Assembly (NCBI GenBank): GCA_035578905.1
Contig: JAQJVL010000109.1
Coordinates: 1,898,566 to 1,962,565 of the forward strand
Direction: 5' to 3'
Source of the DNA: Stictocephala bisonia
Lineage: Eukaryota; Arthropoda; Insecta; Hemiptera; Membracidae
DNA: 64,000 nucleotides
Positions within the stretch are counted from its first letter, which is position 1. The number at the start of each line of letters is the position of its first letter. Of this stretch, positions 23,011-32,586 are shown piece after piece. Both the position numbers and the translations under genes were made by a program. The notes under the pieces are model-generated. The model had not been told where the DNA came from, made no database searches, and saw only the letters and a program-made list of their open reading frames with translations.

Positions 23011-24297
23011 TTGTCAGTGAACGCCTCGGTCCGGCACCATAGCCCTCATAATCATAAGGAAGACTTGAGAGAGGCATTAGCTAAAATAATATCGCTAGAG
23101 GAAGAAATAAAGAGACTCCAGCACCCATGTAAAGTATGCGAGATTCTCAAAGACGAGACTAAGAACATGATAAACAGTTTGAGATGCTTGGAAGAGGAAA
23201 ATAGAGCGCTAAAATGTACCATCGAGGCAAAAATTGCAAACCCTACCTATGGCCTCTCTTCTGCACCCCTTCTCAAGCTTCACAACACCTACGACGTGCT
23301 GAGAGAAGATAGTACTCAAGAGGAGGACGATGAAGGACATTTCGTCATGGTGTCAAAGAAAGGTAAAGCCAACCTAAAAGTAAAATCTAACAAAGCTACA
23401 AAGAAACAGCCTAAAGCAAGTCAAGTGCGATACTCCGTGACTAGAAAAGCTAAATCCATTCCCTTCAGATCTATCTCAGTCATCGGGGATAGCCACGCTC
23501 GTGGCGTAGCTGACGTCTTGAGAAAGCACATGGGAGACGGTGTATCAATCACCGGATTCTGCAAGCCGGGAGGTCGCCTGCTGAACATTGAACCCACTTC
23601 CCCGCCACCAGAGGGCCACTGCTATGTGGTAATCGCAGGAACCAACGATGTCGGTGCCGAGAACGTGGGCTTAGTCTTTGCACATCTGGAAAAAGTCCTC
23701 CAAACATGTAAGAAGTCATCCAGAGTCCTCCTGGTGCCTCTACCGACAAGATACGATCTCCACCGTAGCAGCCCCATCCACGAAGCAGTCGATCTCATCA
23801 ACGGATTCATGGCTGAGCTGAGTTTCCGTCACCAGGGAGTGGAGTTGCTGGATACTGGCAGCATCCACAGACACCACCACACCTCCCACGGTCTCCATTT
23901 CAACGGGAGTGGTAAACGTCAGTTAGCTAGACTCGTGGTAGAGACACTGGCTAACATGTCACCGCCATCAACGCACTACAACCCAGTAACGAGGCAAACA
24001 GCTACTAGAATTGGGAAAACGCCACGGCCCATACCCGTCGACTCGTATGACGATACTATTCATGCACCGAAACGAGAAATGAAAAATATGCCCGGTCCAC
24101 AGCCCATTTTAAACCTCCCACAACGCTCATTTGCCGGTCCCATCACCCTGCCCTATGAGACATATGCCGAGGCCGCCGCACGACCGTTCAGCGCCCTGAA
24201 CTCGCCAAGCAACCATCAAATTATAACTCCTAGTTATTCAAAAAATTGTATTAATGTTTTTTTAGACAAGGCCACTCCAACAACCAATCAAAATTAA
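23011..24297 (+). CDS. LINE ORF1: coiled coil and SGNH esterase (partial)
   Basis: The readable protein is about 428 residues from a TTG codon; that codon is arbitrary because the frame stays open upstream through the insertion junction to 22,822 with no ATG, so the true N-terminus (often a PHD or zinc-finger region in related elements) is missing. Residues 17-72 are a charged coiled-coil-like segment with a CKVC motif. Residues about 110-150 are lysine-rich. From 155 an SGNH/GDSL hydrolase-like domain is visible: VIGDSHARG (Ser161), GGR (187-189), AGTNDVG (Asn212) and GLHFNGSGKRQL (His296). The residue three before the His, usually Asp, is His293. ORF1 proteins of this type bind LINE RNA; the esterase role is unsettled. 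A downstream ORF2 starts six bases after the stop. Function as a transposon protein is confident; current activity is doubtful. Confidence 0.85.
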   Translation: MSVNASVRHHSPHNHKEDLREALAKIISLEEEIKRLQHPCKVCEILKDETKNMINSLRCLEEENRALKCTIEAKIANPTYGLSSAPLLKLHNTYDVLREDSTQEEDDEGHFVMVSKKGKANLKVKSNKATKKQPKASQVRYSVTRKAKSIPFRSISVIGDSHARGVADVLRKHMGDGVSITGFCKPGGRLLNIEPTSPPPEGHCYVVIAGTNDVGAENVGLVFAHLEKVLQTCKKSSRVLLVPLPTRYDLHRSSPIHEAVDLINGFMAELSFRHQGVELLDTGSIHRHHHTSHGLHFNGSGKRQLARLVVETLANMSPPSTHYNPVTRQTATRIGKTPRPIPVDSYDDTIHAPKREMKNMPGPQPILNLPQRSFAGPITLPYETYAEAAARPFSALNSPSNHQIITPSYSKNCINVFLDKATPTTNQN

Positions 24298-24302
24298 ATC
24301 AT

Positions 24303-27140
24303 GTGAATCACCCAGTGAACTCACTAAACATTTTGCATCAAAATTCACAATGGGCGACCAACAAACTAGACGAGCTCTCTATCATGTGTGATGAACTGCA
24401 GCCTCACGTTTTCATTGTAACCGAAAACGGTTTTAACAATGATAACATCTCCTTATGTAGACTTAACAACTATAATCTGGCCAGTTATTATTGCCGTCAA
24501 AACCACACAGGAGGAGGTATCGCCATATTTATAAAAAACAATTTAAAGTCTAACAATATTAAATTAAAACAATCTTTAGACAAAGATTTTGAAACAGTTG
24601 GCATTAAATTACCCTCTGAACACTCATACATATCAGTCATTGGCATTTATAGGTCTCCCAGTGGGAATATAAATAACTTTTTTCTAAATTTCGAGTCACT
24701 TCTGATCGAATTGACAACAAAAAATTCACCTTTTGTTTTAATGGGGGACTTTAATATAGATATACTTGATTCTAACAATTATCTGACAAAACGATTCTCT
24801 GATTGTTTAAAGACCTTTGGTCTAAAGTGGCTAATAAACTCTCCTACGAGAATTACAGCCACTACTGAAACTGCAATAGATAATGTAATCACGAACATAC
24901 CTGACACTGTGGTGTCTGTGGTCAACACAGCAGTAGCTGACCATTGCGGCCAACTTGCTACTATTTTGGGTCATTATCATCAAGTTAATAGTCCTGCCCC
25001 CCGGGAGATAAGAGACACAAGGCCTTCCAATATCAGTCATCTTAACTCACTGCTGTCAAAGGAAGATTGGACATTTTTAAATGCCGATGAAGACTGCGAA
25101 AGTCAATTTTCTAAATTCGACGATGCTTTCAATTTTTACGTTAATACTTGTTGCCCTTTAAGAACTAAAAAAGCCAAGCTAGCTAAAAAAGTTGGCTCTT
25201 GGATCACAAAAGGAATATTAATTTCCAGACAAAAATTGAGGTTTTTTTGGAAAATTTCAAAAACCTCTGTCGATTTGGAATTTCAAAACTTTTTTAAAGA
25301 GTATAAAAAAATATACAAAAAAGTCATAGTTGCAGCAAAGGCTTATGACGTTCGAAAAAAACTCATAAAGTCCAAAACATTTTCCAAAACTGCGTGGGGT
25401 ATCATAAATTCACAAAGACAACAAAAAGAACAAGAAAATATTGAATTAAAAATCAATGAGGATTTAATCACAGACGCCAGGCTTGTGGCGGATGTTTTTA
25501 ATGACTTCTTTTCCTCAGTTGCTCAGCCCTTTCAGGGTCCCGAGCCTATGTCTCCTCTTCGTGGCAACAGCCCGACGTCTTCAATGGTGTTGAGGCCGGC
25601 TACGGAAGAGGAACTTGACAAAGTAATTAAGAGTCTACCCTCCAAAAAAACTAATGACATAAATATCATTTCTATATGGCTCATCAAGAAAGTCTCCAAA
25701 TACTTACTGAAGCCTCTAACACACATTATCAATCTTTCTTTCTCAGCAGGCTGCTTCCCATCAAGGCTTAAATTAGCCAAGGTGATACCTATTTTCAAAA
25801 AAAACGACAGGAATGATATAAACAATTTCAGACCTGTATCGATTCTTCCTTCTCTGAGCAAAATTTTCGAAAAAATATTCTTAAATCGCATGTCAGGGTA
25901 CTTGGAAAAACACAATTTCCTCGCGGATGAACAGTTTGGGTTTAGAGAAGGTAGATCCACAATAGACGCTGTAGTAAGCCTCGTTACAGAGGTAGTGGAG
26001 AAATTGGAGAGGCGGGAATCCACTTTGGGTGTGTTCATTGACCTCTCTAAAGCGTTCGACTGTGTTGACCACAGCATACTGCTTCACAAACTACATCACT
26101 TCGGCATTCGAGGAGTACCACTCTCGTGGATCAAATCATACCTATCAGGTCGAACTCAAAGGGTTCAGGTAGCAAATCAACTGTCGAAGTCAAATCAAAT
26201 GAAATTTGGGGTCCCTCAAGAATCTATTCTTAGTCCTCTCATTTTCTTAGTTCACATAAACGATTTATATTCAGCACTACGACATGCGAAACTCGTGCAG
26301 TATGCTGATGACACGAATCTCTGCTTCAGTGATAAATCAAAATCAGACTTGGAAATTCAAACAATCACTGACTTAAATAATGTAATGCAGTATTTTAATA
26401 ATATAAATCTAAAAGTCAATCTCAAAAAATCGAATTACATCAGTTTTAACTTACGCCAAACCGACTTAGACGGTACTCTAACCATTATGTTGTCAGAAAC
26501 TGAACTCGAAGAAGTCCAATCAACTAAATTTCTTGGAATATACCTGGAACAAAGCTTATCCTGGAACGATCACACAAACAAGATCTGTTCTAAATTAGCA
26601 TCAGGTATATATTGTTTGAGATATTTGTCCAAATACTGCCCGATTGAAATTCTTATGACGGCGTATTATGGGATCATATACCCACATCTATCCTATGGGG
26701 TGATACTGTGGGGTGGATGCTCAAATAGAGAATTTCTGCGAATATTCAGACTGCAGAAAAAAGCAGTACGAATTATTTTAAAATTAAAAAGCAGAGATTC
26801 GTGCAGAACTGCATTTCAGAATCTAAAACTGTTGACCCTGCCCTGCATTTATATATTGGAAACAATCACTTACTGCATGACCAAATGCACTCTAACTAGA
26901 GGCACCGACATACACGGACACAACACCAGAGGCAGGGAAACCTACCGAACTGGGCAACACAGGACGGTGGTTTTCGAACATCTTCCTTCTCAGGCCGGTG
27001 TTCGATTAATCAACAGTCTACCCAATGAATTCAAATGTGCACAGGTGCCCAAGGCATTGAAGGCTCGTCTTAAAAACGTACTTATATCAAACGCTTTCTA
27101 CAGCGTGGACGAGTTCCTTGCACATAACTGGGAGACCTAG
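24303..27140 (+). CDS. LINE ORF2: APE endonuclease and reverse transcriptase
   Basis: About 945 residues. Residues 1-225 form an APE-type endonuclease that nicks target DNA: LHQN (Asn14), TENGF (Glu41), GGGIAIF, YRSPSG, MGDFNID (Asp149, Asn151), SPTR, AIDNV (Asp193) and ADH (Asp213, His214). Residues about 435-750 form the reverse transcriptase: FRPVSILP, EQFGFREGRST, FIDLSKAFDCVDH (Asp580), VPQESILSPL and QYADDTN (Asp669, Asp670). The usual VPQG is VPQE (Glu640) and ILGPL is ILSPL, changes likely to weaken or kill the enzyme. There is no in-frame ATG at the start: the frame opens at 24,255, the listed first codon is GTG, and an out-of-frame ATG-TGA sits at 24,301. Translation probably depended on reinitiation or a shift after ORF1. 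It ends with TAG at 27,138. Together with ORF1 it would carry out target-primed reverse transcription. Confidence 0.93.
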   Translation: MNHPVNSLNILHQNSQWATNKLDELSIMCDELQPHVFIVTENGFNNDNISLCRLNNYNLASYYCRQNHTGGGIAIFIKNNLKSNNIKLKQSLDKDFETVGIKLPSEHSYISVIGIYRSPSGNINNFFLNFESLLIELTTKNSPFVLMGDFNIDILDSNNYLTKRFSDCLKTFGLKWLINSPTRITATTETAIDNVITNIPDTVVSVVNTAVADHCGQLATILGHYHQVNSPAPREIRDTRPSNISHLNSLLSKEDWTFLNADEDCESQFSKFDDAFNFYVNTCCPLRTKKAKLAKKVGSWITKGILISRQKLRFFWKISKTSVDLEFQNFFKEYKKIYKKVIVAAKAYDVRKKLIKSKTFSKTAWGIINSQRQQKEQENIELKINEDLITDARLVADVFNDFFSSVAQPFQGPEPMSPLRGNSPTSSMVLRPATEEELDKVIKSLPSKKTNDINIISIWLIKKVSKYLLKPLTHIINLSFSAGCFPSRLKLAKVIPIFKKNDRNDINNFRPVSILPSLSKIFEKIFLNRMSGYLEKHNFLADEQFGFREGRSTIDAVVSLVTEVVEKLERRESTLGVFIDLSKAFDCVDHSILLHKLHHFGIRGVPLSWIKSYLSGRTQRVQVANQLSKSNQMKFGVPQESILSPLIFLVHINDLYSALRHAKLVQYADDTNLCFSDKSKSDLEIQTITDLNNVMQYFNNINLKVNLKKSNYISFNLRQTDLDGTLTIMLSETELEEVQSTKFLGIYLEQSLSWNDHTNKICSKLASGIYCLRYLSKYCPIEILMTAYYGIIYPHLSYGVILWGGCSNREFLRIFRLQKKAVRIILKLKSRDSCRTAFQNLKLLTLPCIYILETITYCMTKCTLTRGTDIHGHNTRGRETYRTGQHRTVVFEHLPSQAGVRLINSLPNEFKCAQVPKALKARLKNVLISNAFYSVDEFLAHNWET

Positions 27141-27509
27141 TAATGCCAAATGACCCTCAAATATTGGTATGGCACAGGGAGGTGGAGTGGCCGCTATCTA
27201 TTTATTTAGTTATGTATTTATTTATTTTAGTTTTAATATTTTAACCCAGTTTAAATGAGAGCGTGAATGTAAGACAGTTTGTATGTTTGTATGAACCTAT
27301 TTATTTAGTTATATATTTATTATTTAGTTTCAGAATTTTAATCTAGTATAAATGAGAGAGTGAATGTAAGACATCTTGTATGTTTGTATGCACCGTTTTT
27401 AAGATTGTATGTATAGGATAGGATATTTTTATTATTTATTATTAATATTGACTATTGCGATGCAATTCATGTAATTGTCTTCATGCAATAAAACATTTGA
27501 ATTTGAATT

Positions 27510-27605
27510 TGACTACCACCCAACATGGACAACCCAGACTTCTCTATTATGTCCACATCGATGGACACCATTGAGTGGATGCCATGTTGATATTAATAGG
27601 ACCGA
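27510..27605 (+). repeat. Family A repeat, 3' half split by LINE
   Basis: GACTACCACCCAACATGGAC then GACTTCTCTATTATGTCCAC continues the family exactly where the 22.77-22.99-kb half stops; compare 42,617-42,710. Confidence 0.8.
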
Positions 27606-27647
27606 GAATTAAAAAAATCATATAAAATATCTTCAACTTACTGTAGA

Positions 27648-27865
27648 CCTTGGAGCGGCCTTAGCTAAAGCGCTAAGGTGGTGGCTGCCATGAAGCGGGC
27701 CCGGGTTGGATTTTTGATGTAACCGTACACAAGTTTTGCCCTGCTGCTCCCGTGGTTCGGAAGTCACGTAAAGCCGTTGGTCCCCAGGTTAAGTGTTAAA
27801 GAGGGCTACTTAGCCCTAACTTCACCTAGTAAAATAAGACGAGCTTTAACTTTTTAACTTCTACC
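27648..27865 (+). mobile_element. SINE-like element sharing a core with family A
   Basis: The head GGCCTTAGCTAAAGCGCTAA followed by CCCGGGTTGGATT looks like degraded polymerase III A and B boxes. The body contains CGTGGTTCGGAAGTCACGTA and AAGCCGTTGGTCCCCAGG, which corresponds to the core ACGTGGTTCGGATTCCACGT-AAATxTGxAGGTCCC of family A on its minus strand. This suggests family A and this element are SINEs with a common body. Confidence 0.55.
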
Positions 27866-29319
27866 CAATTAGCTGCGTCACAGCACTGCGCCACTATTTA
27901 GCGACTGAAGATATTTCGATTCAGGTATACAATACTAATGGCGATATGAACACATAACACCGATAGTAACTCTTTTGAATGTATGTTTCTATAAATGATA
28001 ACATATAAAGAAACGGAAATAACTTATATACAACAATTAATTTTATTATCATTCATATAAAATGAGATACATATATTTGTTTATTCTTGAATTTTCTTAT
28101 TTCTTTCAATCACTTTATATATTTACTATGAAAACAGACATTATGCTCCAGATTTAGAGTTTATACTATGGCGTACTCTATAATAGGCGACTTACAGTGG
28201 GAGGAAGAATAATATGAAACGTAGTTAAGTGTCTTAGTATAAAATAAATCATCTTTTAATCCTGTAAAACTACACTCTTAGAACAAGCAATTATTTATCT
28301 GTATTATAACGATAATTATCATGCAATTACTCATTGATATACGGCAATTGTTGTTCGAATCGTCAACTAAATCACCATGAAATGAAATAAAAAAATTGTA
28401 ATAAAAGTTGAGAGCCTTAATATTGTGGAGATGAATTGTTGAAACAATGAATACAAGTAATGTTCTTCATGTTAACAGAATGCAAGAGAAATGACAACAA
28501 CCCACGAGTGCGCACAGTTTTCAGATTTAAGTCTCTTTCATCTTCCATTATTTAAGAATAACTTTTAATGCCTGCAGCATTACAGGGAAGAGTTATTAGT
28601 TTGTTTCTGATTTTATTTTGTTAGTAAAATATTTATTATATTTGTTTTCATAAAGTTATAATGAAAATAAAAGATGACCTTATTTTGTATAGAAGAAAAA
28701 TTAGGTTCAACAATAAAACTCGTATATTTTAATGTTACACCTAACTCATTAAATGCTTTTTTTTGTATATGAGAGAACGATTATATTAAAGGTCTATTTT
28801 TAACTATATAATACTGATTACTCGTAGTTCTCAGAATAGTTTTACTAATATTACTGCGAAAAGTGCTAAAGAATTTGTCAGCTTTTCAAAGTTAGAAAAC
28901 TAGATTAATTGTTAAATTTTGAATTATTGATGGATGAAACAAATTTTAACGACGTTTTTATAACATTCTTATTAAGTTTTAATATTTTATTAATTTTATT
29001 TTTACTCATACGTATGTAATATTGTTAGGACATATTCTTAATTATGTTTCGTACATCGTTTTCTATCTCTTTATAGAAATAAGTCTTCAACACGTACATG
29101 GAGGGGTTTAATATAAAATGTGGAGCTATATTTTATATAAATAACCGTAAGTAACATATTCCGTCTTGGAAAGGGATGATTTTGTTTGTTTCTTGTGAAT
29201 TCACCTAGGACAAGACAAATGTACACACATTTATCTAGCAATAAATATATATTTACTTGATATTACCGTTTACATAAATATGTACTATGTAGTATATATT
29301 TTATGTTTATTTTTTTACA
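27866..29319. other. AT-rich intergenic DNA
   Basis: Nothing recognised in about 1.45 kb. Confidence 0.5.
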
Positions 29320-29400
29320 AACATCACCTAACAAAATCTAACATAACATAACCAAACCTAACCAAAGTAGTGGTAGTGAATTAATGGAAAAGGTTCTTGA
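29320..29400. repeat. FB-type repeat, right-end fragment
   Basis: CACCTAACAAAATCTAACAT then AACATAACCAAACCTAACC and GTAGTGAATTAATGG-AAAGG match the right end of the 6.3-kb element (AACCTAAG..GTAGTGAATCAATGG-AAAG). Confidence 0.65.
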
Positions 29401-30104
29401 TTAGTTTTAAATATTATCTAAAAGCAACAATATTTTAAAATATTATTGCATTTAGTAAGTCTTAAGGTATTAGCTACGCGTGGGTAAACCCTAAGTGGTT
29501 TACATAGGTGGTTTCTAACTTACTTTTAAAAATATAATTATAAATCTGTAAATAATTTACTGAATTAATGTAGAAAACTTCATGAACAAAATAAATGAAA
29601 ATAAACACTTTTTTATATATTGAATTTGAGGAGAAAAAAGAATAAAAAAATAAAAAATAAAAAACGATTTATGAGCTAGCCCAAATAAAAACACCTCTTG
29701 GTTATTATTTCACTAAATTTTCTAATTAAATGAAATAATCAGAATTATAGGTTTTAAGTAAAATTAACAAAATAATTACGATTTTCGTTAGTAAAACTAG
29801 ATTAAGTAAACATTTACATTGATTCAAAATTACTGTAATATTTTTCATGAAGATCAAGGTTACTTGAAACGCTACTTAAAAATAATTATAATGTTATAAA
29901 TGTAGTAAATAGATAACATCAGTTACCTTACATTTTTGTTATTTGAAAATATATAATTGGGTTTTTTTGGTAAATATATTGAAAAAATATTAACAGAAAA
30001 ATATGCGCCGATAAAAGGGAGTAGACTGATATTTATAAGAGGGATATGAACTGTACTGAGTACGTACTAATTGGACCAATGCACAATTTATATTTCTGTC
30101 GTCA
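29401..30104. other. AT-rich intergenic DNA
   Basis: Nothing recognised. Confidence 0.5.
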
Positions 30105-30265
30105 TACGGTAGTCAGCGGGGCAAAACGACCGCTGTAATTGAATATAAAGAGCCCTTTAGTACACAAGTTAATTGGCTGAAGGATAACAGACCTTTGAAT
30201 CGCACAAGTTGACCTCAAGGTTGCCTGATTCCAGCGGACATTTTATAACCGAAGGTATAAGAGCA
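30105..30265 (+). repeat. Family B monomer
   Basis: GGGGCAAAACGACCGCTGTA, ATTGAATATAAAGAGCCC, TTTAGTACACAAG, TTAATTGGCTGAA, GATAACAGAC and CCAGCGGACA occur in the order seen at 37.9, 50.0 and 58.95 kb; the tandem form is at 43.66-44.6 kb. Confidence 0.7.
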
Positions 30266-30455
30266 GTCAAACACGACTCTCTTCTTACGATGTAAAGAGA
30301 GAAACTGTTGCCAAATATTGAAGAGATTTAATTATTTTGAAAAGTTATATATGATTAGAAGTCTTGTTTTAAAATTGATCTCTACATGGTTAACATTTGA
30401 CGGTCGGCAAAACAGTTTATATACAGTATAACTTATACATACATTTTGATGTATG

Positions 30456-30565
30456 CCGGCGTAGTACCTCAGTGGCTAAGGCTTCGGACTGTGGAGAGCA
30501 AGGTCCAAGGTTCGAATCTTCAACTGTGTTAATAGGTGGTACTTATAACGTTGAATAAAGTTCAC
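30456..30565 (+). mobile_element. SINE1 copy, tRNA-headed
   Basis: Head GTAGTACCTCAGTGGCTAAG with TTCGGACT (A-box region, 30,465-30,481) and a B box GGTTCGAATC (30,509-30,518), followed by GTTGAATAAAGTTCACGC. The same head-tail combination is at 34.9 kb (GTTAAATAAAGTTCACGC) and, inverted, at 50.6 kb. No CCA or full cloverleaf is evident, so this is a SINE and not a functional tRNA gene. Confidence 0.7.
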
Positions 30566-30904
30566 GCAAAAAAAGTTCCTTTGAAAAACTTGAAAGTATT
30601 TTGGGTGTTTTCACACACCCTTATCGTCCTTTAAATATGGTTAAAATTATTTCAGAATAAAAATATATCAGTAGTTTTATGTATAAAATGTATATTACAA
30701 TCTAACCATCACATAAATGCCTAAGGTAATTTTCATTTTATTATTTTTTCATAACAAGGTTTGTTTTCATACATTTACGTTTTGAAAGATTGTACACCAT
30801 AAAATGAATCCATTAATGATAGCTTATCACATTTATTGCAAACAAAGAGCTTGCATTACTTAATAAAACGATAAAGGAGAAGTGAACTGGTTTAATGTGA
30901 AATC

Positions 30905-31035
30905 GATGCAATATTTGTGCCAGCCTTAGTTTGTTCCAGCATGGTCATCTGTAATAAAGTGTGCAGGCCATTCAAACGTTCATTGTACATGAATGTAACG
31001 TACATATTTGTAATGTAATCAGTCCATTAACCTAT
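30905..31035 (+). repeat. Family F monomer
   Basis: ATGCAATATTTGTGCCAGCC, TTGTTCCAGCATGGTCATCT, AATAAAGTGTGCAGGCCATT, CAAACGTTCATTG correspond one by one to the 120-bp unit at 40.4-41.66 and 63.5-64.0 kb. Confidence 0.65.
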
Positions 31036-31499
31036 CCATGTAGCTTATAAGTTTGCAATAATTTGTAACCATCCAATTGCTATCTAAGGAACTTATTAAT
31101 ATGTGTCGAATAGGACTGAATGAACGGAACGTGGTGGCACAATTTACTCTGTTGAATAGTGCATTACCATCTGCACTCCCCACCCCTTCACATAAAATCT
31201 ACGGTTTTTAATGGAAAAGCTGGTATTAAACTCTTTACATTCTACATCCAGTAATGTCATACAAGAAGAATTGAAACTCCTCCATCCACAATAGAAGTTC
31301 CAATTTTAAAAACTTCTGTGGTAAGCCTTCGAAAACAACTTTCGGATCTAAAGAAAGCTCACATGTTCAACTAAGTTGTCGTCACATGTTGAAATACCGT
31401 TTAGAAAAATAACAATGGGAAGAATTAAACAATTCTTCCACAGTGAAGGTTCCATTCCCATGACCTAAAAAATTTAGAAAAAAAGTAGAGTGTGATTTT
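31036..31499. other. Intergenic DNA
   Basis: Nothing recognised. Confidence 0.45.
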
Positions 31500-31590
31500 A
31501 TAAATATAGTTTAGAGGGTCACATACATTAATTTGACGTAAGCTTTCCAATAGCGAAAAGTTTTGTTTTTCTGTAAATTTAACATTCTAA
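31500..31590 (+). repeat. Family D fragment, weak
   Basis: TTTAGAGGGTCACATACATT then ATTTGACGTAAGCTTTCCA and CTGTAAATTTAA parallel the better copies at 39.85 and 62.45 kb. Confidence 0.4.
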
Positions 31591-31751
31591 AAGAAAACAA
31601 GAGTTTCAATGGATACTCTATTCTAGATGAGGTTTGCATAGTTTCAATAAATGAGATGTGTTTTTTACCAGATGAATTATAAATATACATCAGATAACAT
31701 TCTCTATTAATGAGAAGTTTGGATACGTACTGTTTAAACTACTATATAAGT

Positions 31752-31962
31752 TTGGAGTGTCCATGTTGGGTGGTAGTCAATGTCCGGATGTTGTGTAGGA
31801 GAGAGAACTAAGTATCAGGCTTATAAATTAGCTGAAAGTACGAACAATCTGTGGTTAGGATTCCACGTAAATCTGTAGGTCCCTTAGTTGCCCAGGATAT
31901 TGGGCTATTAATAAACGGCCCTTTCTGAAGAATAGTCGAATCTATTTATTAACCAGACTAAA
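31752..31962 (-). repeat. Family A repeat, inverted
   Basis: GTCCATGTTGGGTGGTAGTC, AGTATCAGGCTTATAAATT, GTGGTTAGGATTCCACGTAA, GGTCCCTTAGTTGCCC and GGGCTATTAATAAACGGCCC are the complement of the 42.4-kb copy in order. The frame starting GTGGTT is open as far as a stop after ACGGCCCTTTC. Confidence 0.8.
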
Positions 31963-32020
31963 CTAATCCACAGTCATATAATCATTAATATTTACCTTAA
32001 AATACGCACAACATTGTGTT

Positions 32021-32350
32021 GGTGTCTCAAATGTAAGAGTGTGAGAATTAATTTTTGTAATTAAATTAACATTCTTAATACAATCATGAATTTTCCCAAG
32101 AAAATATTTGATAAACCTAAAAGACATTTATATTATTATCAACACACGTGGAAAATTATATTTCAAAAGATATATGCAGATCAAGATCTATTATATATTT
32201 TTATGATATATTTTTGGATTGGTTCATTTATTTCTTTGTAAGATTAAAATCACACTGTCTCATTTGATGATACATATTGCCTAGACATATCTGACCATTC
32301 TAGATTTAAATATTTCTAATCCAAGTTAAAACCTGAACTTGTAACATTTT
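32021..32350 (+). repeat. 330-bp direct duplication, first copy
   Basis: From GGTGTCTCAAATGTAAG to CTTGTAACATTTT; aligns with 32,587-32,912 with only scattered differences and one 4-bp gap (TTTC present here near 32,233). Distance between copies is 566 bp. No coding function. Confidence 0.9.
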
Positions 32351-32529
32351 GAAAGTATTTTAGGTAAAATTGTAAGACATCACATGATTCAAATTTAAAT
32401 TTTAATGAATCAACACGTTTTCGATTTGACAGCAACACATTTTGATCGTGTTCACGAAACTAGGACTTCGCATATTAATTTGACAGCCATTTTAATAAAA
32501 AAGAACAATTAACAGTTAAGACAGTATGT

Positions 32530-32532
32530 ATG

Positions 32533-32576
<44 letters not shown>

Positions 32577-32577
32577 C
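32530..32577. repeat. (TA)n microsatellite between duplicated copies
   Basis: Nearly uninterrupted TA dinucleotides lying just before the second copy of the duplication. Confidence 0.95.
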
Positions 32578-32586
32578 CTAAAAAGT

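Larger units (their letters stand above)
22989..27512 (+). mobile_element. CR1-group LINE, 5'-truncated, near-intact ORFs
   Basis: About 4.5 kb comprising ORF1, ORF2, a 3' UTR with a ~100-bp tandem duplication (about 27,194-27,295 and 27,296-27,393), an AATAAA signal at 27,487-27,492 and a short (TTTGAA)n tail rather than poly(A). The esterase-type ORF1, APE-type endonuclease, RT without RNase H and microsatellite-like tail fit the CR1/L2/Daphne group of non-LTR retrotransposons. The insertion splits a family A repeat with at most a 4-bp target duplication (TGAC at 22,985-22,988 and 27,510-27,513). There is no 5' UTR and no ATG at the head of ORF1, so it is 5'-truncated. Both frames are free of stops, so insertion is fairly young. 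Confidence 0.9.

Noticed and set aside
25532..26087. 181-codon and 64-codon minus-strand frames inside ORF2
   Set aside because: Antisense shadows of the reverse transcriptase.
30456..30530. A genuine tRNA gene at 30.5 kb (also 34.9, 50.6, 18.1 kb)
   Set aside because: Good B boxes but no complete cloverleaf or acceptor stem, and the heads are attached to a common non-tRNA tail, so SINEs.
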